Below are positions 5,991 through 6,098 of a stretch of 6,098 bases of DNA, one piece after another. Where the stretch lies: assembly GCA_030669775.1 (NCBI GenBank), contig DAOVCZ010000122.1, positions 1 to 6,098 of the forward strand, written 5' to 3'. The notes beneath the pieces were generated by a model, which did no database searches, was not told the origin of the DNA, and saw only the letters and a program-made list of their open reading frames with translations. The translations under genes and the position numbers were made by a program. The DNA is from Chloroflexota bacterium. Lineage in GTDB: Bacteria; Chloroflexota; Anaerolineae; Anaerolineales; UBA4823. Position 1 is the first letter of the stretch; every line of letters begins with the position of its first letter.

Positions 5991-6098
5991 GACCAATCAC
6001 AGAAAGGCATGTAAAAAGGAGCGTTTTGTGTGTTCTCCTAAGCAGTTATTCATGAGCAAATTTACGTGAGAAGAATATATAAGAGAGGATAGCTTATT
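5991..6098. other. Right-hand intergenic stretch without a recognisable gene
   Basis: This is an AT-rich tail after the second peptidase gene. No plus-strand terminator with a clear stem and T-run is present. A purine-rich AGAGAGGA at 6083-6090 could be the ribosome-binding sequence of a gene starting beyond the edge, and TATATA at 6076-6081 resembles a -10 box, but no -35 lies at suitable spacing. Nothing here can be assigned with confidence. Confidence 0.4.
6017..6039 (-). terminator. Weak terminator-like hairpin, minus strand
   Basis: Read on the minus strand, AGGAG (6039-6035) pairs with CTCCT (6021-6017) across a 13-nt loop and is followed directly by TTTT. The stem has only 5 bp, so it is marginal. 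It would fit a convergent minus-strand gene lying beyond the right edge, which is not visible. Confidence 0.2.

Noticed and set aside
5548..6000. 150-codon minus-strand ORF
   Set aside because: It lies antisense to the catalytic region of the second peptidase, and its translation is Cys/His/Arg-rich low-information sequence with no recognisable motif.
1..6098. CRISPR array, tRNA, rRNA, insertion sequence or attachment site
   Set aside because: I saw no regularly spaced repeats, no cloverleaf-like segment, no transposase motifs and no terminal inverted repeats on either strand.

Overview
The window reads as a chromosomal segment from a non-phototrophic, Anaerolineae-like member of the Chloroflexota. 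This placement is an inference from protein style and gene content: an S1 ribosomal protein with an acidic N-terminus, a fused AAA+/VWA chelatase subunit, and lipoproteins with Ser/Thr/Pro-rich linkers. No marker gene settles it.

Layout. Positions 1-495 (minus strand) hold the first 165 codons of rpsA, running off the left edge. A 116-base divergent intergenic region (496-611) carries two good sigma70-type promoters facing away from each other, with their -35 boxes only 3 bp apart. Positions 612-2651 (plus) encode a 679-residue chelatase motor subunit: an N-terminal AAA+ (ChlI/BchI/CobS-like) domain, an acidic then basic linker, and a C-terminal VWA domain with a complete MIDAS (ChlD/BchD/CobT-like). 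Positions 2652-2925 look like non-coding spacer but contain the frameshifted, internally deleted remnant of a PLP-dependent aminotransferase gene. Positions 2926-4425 and 4461-5990 (plus) are tandem paralogous genes for secreted, lipid-anchored M1-type (gluzincin) metallopeptidases. The last 108 bases hold no convincing gene.

Most interesting point. The linker of the chelatase gene contains a run of ten A residues that reads, in frame, as the classical -1 slippery heptamer A_AAA_AAG. It is followed 9 nt later by potential hairpins, and both alternative frames meet a stop within 36 nt. Slippage here would release a stand-alone AAA+ subunit of about 364-374 residues, the size of ChlI/CobS, from the same gene that makes the full-length AAA+-VWA subunit. 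Programmed frameshifting in chlD-type genes has been proposed as a way to make both small and medium cobalt-chelatase subunits from one gene, and this locus has the layout expected for it.

How the genes fit together. The chelatase subunit would power metal insertion (cobalt for B12, or magnesium) with a large CobN/ChlH-type subunit that is not in this window. The peptidases act outside the membrane and have no obvious link to the chelatase. They appear to have become neighbours partly through decay of the aminotransferase gene between them. Neither peptidase gene has a clear Shine-Dalgarno sequence or its own promoter, so read-through from the chelatase promoter is possible.
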